Shown here piece by piece: positions 6,485 through 9,356 of a DNA stretch of 9,356 nucleotides (position 1 is its first letter; every line of letters begins with the position of its first letter). The stretch comes from Anaerolineae bacterium (GTDB lineage: Bacteria > Chloroflexota > Anaerolineae > J102). The stretch spans positions 1 to 9,356 of the forward strand of contig JALXAF010000007.1 of the NCBI GenBank assembly GCA_026992375.1. The letters are read 5' to 3'. A program made the position numbers and the translations under genes. The notes beneath the pieces were generated by a model. That model ran no database searches, was not told where the DNA came from, and was given only the letters and a program-made list of their open reading frames with translations.

Positions 6485-8977
6485 CTAGAGCGCCTCCGAC
6501 GGATCCTCCCACTCGTTATCATCCTCAAAATCGTCCCATGGAGGCATATCCTGGTTCGATGATGGCTCGATGGGCTCAGCAGGAGGATAGGCGGGTTCGA
6601 CTGCCGGTTCGGATTCTGGCTCGGGCTGGGAGCTGATGAGCACTTCCCGCCCGCGGCTGCCGCCCAGGTCGGGTCCGACCACGCCATTTTCCTCCATCAT
6701 GTCGATAAGCCTGGCCGCGCGCGTGTAGCCGATCTGCAACCGGCGTTGCAGCATGCTGGCGCTGGCCCGACCGCTTTCCTGCACGATGCGCACCGCTTCG
6801 TCATAGAGCTCATCCCGCTTGGATTGGGTCTTGGCCTCGGCCACCACATCTTCCCATAAGGGACGCTGGATCACAGGCTCCACCGCCAGCTCAGAGGCCT
6901 CGGTGGCGATGCCGCGCTGGCCGCGCCAGTAGCGCACCAGACGATGCACCTCGCCATCGGAGACGAACGCGCCCTGCAAGCGGGCCAGTTTGGCCGAATC
7001 GGGCCGCATGAAGAGCATATCGCCCCGGCCCAGCAGCTTCTCGGCCCCGGGCGTATCCAAAATCACCCGAGAATCGATCTGGCTGGTGACTGCGAAGGCG
7101 ATGCGGGAGGGGAAGTTGGCTTTGATCAGCCCTGTCACCACATTCACCGAGGGGCGTTGCGTGGCCAGCACCAGATGAATGCCCACGGCCCGGGCCATCT
7201 GCGCCAGACGCACCACCAGCTTTTCCACATCATCCGGGGCCATCATCATAATGTCGGCCAGCTCGTCGATGACGATGACGGTGTAGGGCATCTTGGGCTT
7301 GCCCTCAGCCACCATGCGAGCGTTATAGCTTTCGATATTGCGCACGCCCGCCTTTTCCAGCTTTTTATAGCGGAGCTCCATCTCTCGCACCGCCCACCCC
7401 AGCACCGCCACCACCGTTTCCACATCGGTGATGACGTCATCGATGAGATGCGGGATGCCGTTATAAACGGTCAGCTCTACCCGTTTGGGATCCACCATGA
7501 TGAAGCGCAGGTCATCGGGCGTGTATTGGAAGAGCAGGGAACAGATGATGGCGTTGACGCACACCGATTTGCCCGAGCCTGTCGCGCCGGCGATGAGCAG
7601 ATGTGGCATTCGCGCCAGGCTTGCGGCCACCGCCCGCCCCGAAACATCCTGGCCCAACGCGACCTTCAACGGCGCTTTCATGGCCTCGAACTCCTCCGAT
7701 TCCAGAATGCTGCGCAAGGTGACCATGGAAATCGATTGATTCGGCACCTCGATGCCCACGATGTCGCGGCCCGGCACCGGCGCTTCGATGCGGATAGGCG
7801 AGGCCGCCAGCGCCAGCGAAAGATCGTTGGAGAGATTCTGAATCTTGCTCACCTTCACCTTCATGCGCTTTTCTTCGCCCCGCACTTTCCTGATCACATA
7901 GCCCGGTTTGATCCCGAACTGGGTCACCACCGGGCCTTTGTTCACCTCCACCACGTTGACGGGCACGCCAAAAGCGTTGAGCGTTTCTTCGATTACCCGC
8001 GCCCGCTCGGCCAGGTCCTCTTCGGTGATCTCGCCGCTCAGCGATGGGTCCAGAATATCCTCGATGCGGGGCAAGCGCCATTCATTTTCTTCCGAGCCGA
8101 TGATGCGGATGGCGGGTTCGGGCGGAGCGGACGCGACCAGATCAGGATCAGGCGGCAGGGTCGTCACCACCTCGGGCCGGGAGGGCGGAGGCGGCGGGGT
8201 TTTACGGCGACGGCGGGCCGCCAGGCCGCGCCTCAGGGTCAGCCAGCCAGCGCCGAAGCGCGCGGCGATAGCGGGCCAGTGCGCCCGTCCCTCTGCGCCA
8301 ATACGCTGCAGAAGCAGCACTGCGGAGGTGACGAGGGCGATAGCGTCCATCGTCAGCCTTTGCCAGCTAACGCCCACCATGAGAATAACGGCGATGACAA
8401 CCGTCACCAGCATGAGCAGGATGGCGAGGCCCACGCCCAGTGATGAGGCCACGTTTTGCGCGATCATCCAGCCTACGAGACCACCATAATCGCCCGGGCG
8501 CGGAGAAGAGACCAGGGTGGCTCCGCCACGCGAAACGCCGATGAGATGGGCCAGCGCCTGCATGGCCGCCCAAAAAAGCAGAAAGCCCAGGAAGCGCAGG
8601 GGCGTGAAACCGCCGCGATGGCCCTGGCTGTAGAGAAAGGCGAAAACGCCCGACACGATGAGCGCGACAGGCAGCCAATAAACCCCCGCGCCAAACAACA
8701 AGCTCATCATGTCCACCCACCAGGCGGTGACGGTCCCTCGCTGACTGCTGAACAACGCCAGCAAGGTGAAAATGCCCAACAGCGCCAGCACAACGCCCAG
8801 GGTCTGACCGCTCACCGCAGCCTCGACAAAGGTCTGCAACCCGCTCTTCTTGCGTTTGCGTGAACCGCCTTTCTTTCTGATCGAACGTGAGCGACCGCCG
8901 CTCTTCTTTTTTGATGCGGCGTAAGTCTTTCTCTTTTTCCCTGCGGAGGATTTTGAAGGGGATGATTGTTTGGTCAT
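6485..8977 (-). CDS. ftsK: FtsK/SpoIIIE DNA translocase
   Basis: 830-residue membrane-anchored ATPase that pumps double-stranded DNA at the division septum to segregate chromosome termini and, with XerCD, resolve dimers. The N-terminal 45 residues are strongly basic (Lys/Arg/Ser). Hydrophobic helices lie at about 58-76, 92-117, 127-147 and 183-203. A basic, Pro-rich linker follows (about 245-290). The alpha/beta motor has Walker A GATGSGKS (464-471) and Walker B VIVIDELAD (567-575). The C-terminal gamma winged helix (about 722-782, QRRLQIGYTRAARLIDMMEE) should read polarity sequences. A 48-residue acidic, Pro-rich tail (783-830, ending WEDPSEAL) extends beyond gamma. Length fits the SpoIIIE-type class, without the very long linker of E. 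coli FtsK. No Shine-Dalgarno is visible before the ATG, which lies about 40 bases past a strong promoter's start site. Confidence 0.95.
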   Translation of the reverse strand: MTKQSSPSKSSAGKKRKTYAASKKKSGGRSRSIRKKGGSRKRKKSGLQTFVEAAVSGQTLGVVLALLGIFTLLALFSSQRGTVTAWWVDMMSLLFGAGVYWLPVALIVSGVFAFLYSQGHRGGFTPLRFLGFLLFWAAMQALAHLIGVSRGGATLVSSPRPGDYGGLVGWMIAQNVASSLGVGLAILLMLVTVVIAVILMVGVSWQRLTMDAIALVTSAVLLLQRIGAEGRAHWPAIAARFGAGWLTLRRGLAARRRRKTPPPPPSRPEVVTTLPPDPDLVASAPPEPAIRIIGSEENEWRLPRIEDILDPSLSGEITEEDLAERARVIEETLNAFGVPVNVVEVNKGPVVTQFGIKPGYVIRKVRGEEKRMKVKVSKIQNLSNDLSLALAASPIRIEAPVPGRDIVGIEVPNQSISMVTLRSILESEEFEAMKAPLKVALGQDVSGRAVAASLARMPHLLIAGATGSGKSVCVNAIICSLLFQYTPDDLRFIMVDPKRVELTVYNGIPHLIDDVITDVETVVAVLGWAVREMELRYKKLEKAGVRNIESYNARMVAEGKPKMPYTVIVIDELADIMMMAPDDVEKLVVRLAQMARAVGIHLVLATQRPSVNVVTGLIKANFPSRIAFAVTSQIDSRVILDTPGAEKLLGRGDMLFMRPDSAKLARLQGAFVSDGEVHRLVRYWRGQRGIATEASELAVEPVIQRPLWEDVVAEAKTQSKRDELYDEAVRIVQESGRASASMLQRRLQIGYTRAARLIDMMEENGVVGPDLGGSRGREVLISSQPEPESEPAVEPAYPPAEPIEPSSNQDMPPWDDFEDDNEWEDPSEAL

Positions 8978-9022
8978 AATGCGGCGGGGGAACGATGGGT
9001 TAGCTCATGTGTTCGCTGAATG

Positions 9023-9051
9023 ATTATAGCAAATGTCTGCTCACTCTGCAA
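9023..9051 (-). promoter_or_regulatory. Predicted housekeeping-sigma promoter of ftsK
   Basis: Minus-strand -35 TTGCAG (9046-9051), an exact 17-base spacer and a perfect -10 TATAAT (9023-9028). Transcription would start near 9016, giving a leader of about 38 bases. This is the best promoter in the window, and it indicates that ftsK is transcribed independently of the upstream guaB. Confidence 0.65.
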
Positions 9052-9143
9052 CGCATCCAGAAATCTCAAGAGACTGTATCAATTTGGTCTGTCATTTGAG
9101 TTTGTGCACGCCATAAATTCAGGCCTCAGAGCGTTACACCGCC

Positions 9144-9161
9144 CGTCTCCTTCCAGAGACG
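9144..9161 (-). terminator. Possible hairpin terminator downstream of guaB (distal)
   Basis: CGTCTC (9144-9149) pairs with GAGACG (9156-9161) around a 6-base loop, between guaB and the ftsK promoter. There is no T-run, so a terminator role is only suggested by position. Confidence 0.2.
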
Positions 9162-9191
9162 CCCAGGCCCTGGCTACAAGCCGGAAGGAAA

Positions 9192-9212
9192 CGTCGGTGA
9201 AGACCGAAGACG
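9192..9212 (-). terminator. Possible hairpin terminator downstream of guaB (proximal)
   Basis: A short stem begins about eight bases after the guaB stop: TCGGT (9194-9198) with ACCGA (9203-9207), loop of four. Alternatively CGTCGGT pairs with ACC plus GACG across a 3-base bulge. On the minus strand it is followed by the pyrimidine-rich CGTTTCCTTCC. A weak but well-placed terminator candidate. Confidence 0.3.
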
Positions 9213-9219
9213 CGTAGCG

Positions 9220-9356
9220 TCATCGTCGCGCCTGATAGTTGGGCGCTTCTTTGGTGATGATGATGTCATGAGGATGGCTTTCCACCAGTCCGGCATTGGT
9301 GATGCGGATGAACCGGGTCTTGGTGCGCAGATCCTCCAGATTCTGCGCCCCCACAT
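9220..9356 (-). CDS. guaB: IMP dehydrogenase, C-terminal end (gene continues past the right edge)
   Basis: Only the last 44 codons and the TGA are in the window; the frame is open to the right edge. The residues VGAQNLEDLRTKTRFIRITN, then AGLVESHPHDIIITKEAPNY, match the conserved C-terminal end of bacterial IMP dehydrogenase. That enzyme makes XMP from IMP with NAD+, the committed step of GTP synthesis. The segment carries the ESHPHD and KEAPNY signatures near the C-terminus; the active-site Cys loop and CBS domains would lie outside the window. The gene reads in the same direction as ftsK, about 240 bases upstream of it. A shorter overlapping frame with an ATG at the edge is a shadow. Confidence 0.85.
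   Translation of the reverse strand, partial: VGAQNLEDLRTKTRFIRITNAGLVESHPHDIIITKEAPNYQARR

Noticed and set aside
6944..8443. 499-codon open frame on the plus strand
   Set aside because: It is antisense to ftsK, with a His/Arg-rich composition typical of a shadow frame in GC-rich DNA, and resembles no family.
9174..9356. 60-codon minus-strand frame beginning with ATG at the right edge
   Set aside because: The neighbouring frame encodes the unmistakable C-terminus of IMP dehydrogenase, so this frame is out of register.

Overview
This is an ordinary-looking chromosomal window, moderately GC-rich. It carries six protein genes, two of them cut by the window edges, separated by intergenic regions unusually full of palindromic repeats. 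The gene set (RNase J, an FtsK/SpoIIIE translocase with TGAAG-loop hairpin repeats around it, a tungsten-type aldehyde ferredoxin oxidoreductase, IMP dehydrogenase) and the style of the repeats suggest an anaerobic or facultative member of the Chloroflexota (Anaerolineae-like). That assignment is inference; no rRNA or other taxonomic marker is present.

Layout from left to right: (1) 1-1560 plus, ribonuclease J lacking only its N-terminal end; (2) 1561-1737, repeat A copy 1, built of two long hairpins; (3) 1738-2559 minus, a class IV PLP aminotransferase with a strong Shine-Dalgarno, a TATAAT promoter and an operator-like palindrome; (4) 2560-3020, that control region plus repeat B copy 1, a chain of hairpins; (5) 3021-3890 plus, a class I SAM-dependent methyltransferase of unknown substrate; (6) 3891-4179, repeat C, bounded by a 12-bp perfect inverted repeat; (7) 4180-6024 minus, aldehyde ferredoxin oxidoreductase; (8) 6025-6484, its probable promoter and long leader, repeat B copy 2 and repeat A copy 2; (9) 6485-8977 minus, FtsK DNA translocase with a consensus-like promoter at 9023-9051; (10) 9220-9356 minus, the last 44 codons of IMP dehydrogenase, cut at the right edge.

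No operon is evident: every gene is separated from the next by 170 bases or more, and the aminotransferase, AOR and ftsK each have a recognisable promoter. RNase J, FtsK and IMPDH are core housekeeping functions (RNA turnover, chromosome segregation, GTP synthesis). The aminotransferase, methyltransferase and AOR between them look like a less conserved insert. The copies of repeat A sit in inverted orientation exactly at the two borders of that insert, between rnj and ftsK.

I found no defence system, CRISPR array, transposase, tRNA or rRNA. The most unusual content is the non-coding repeat architecture, not a new protein system.
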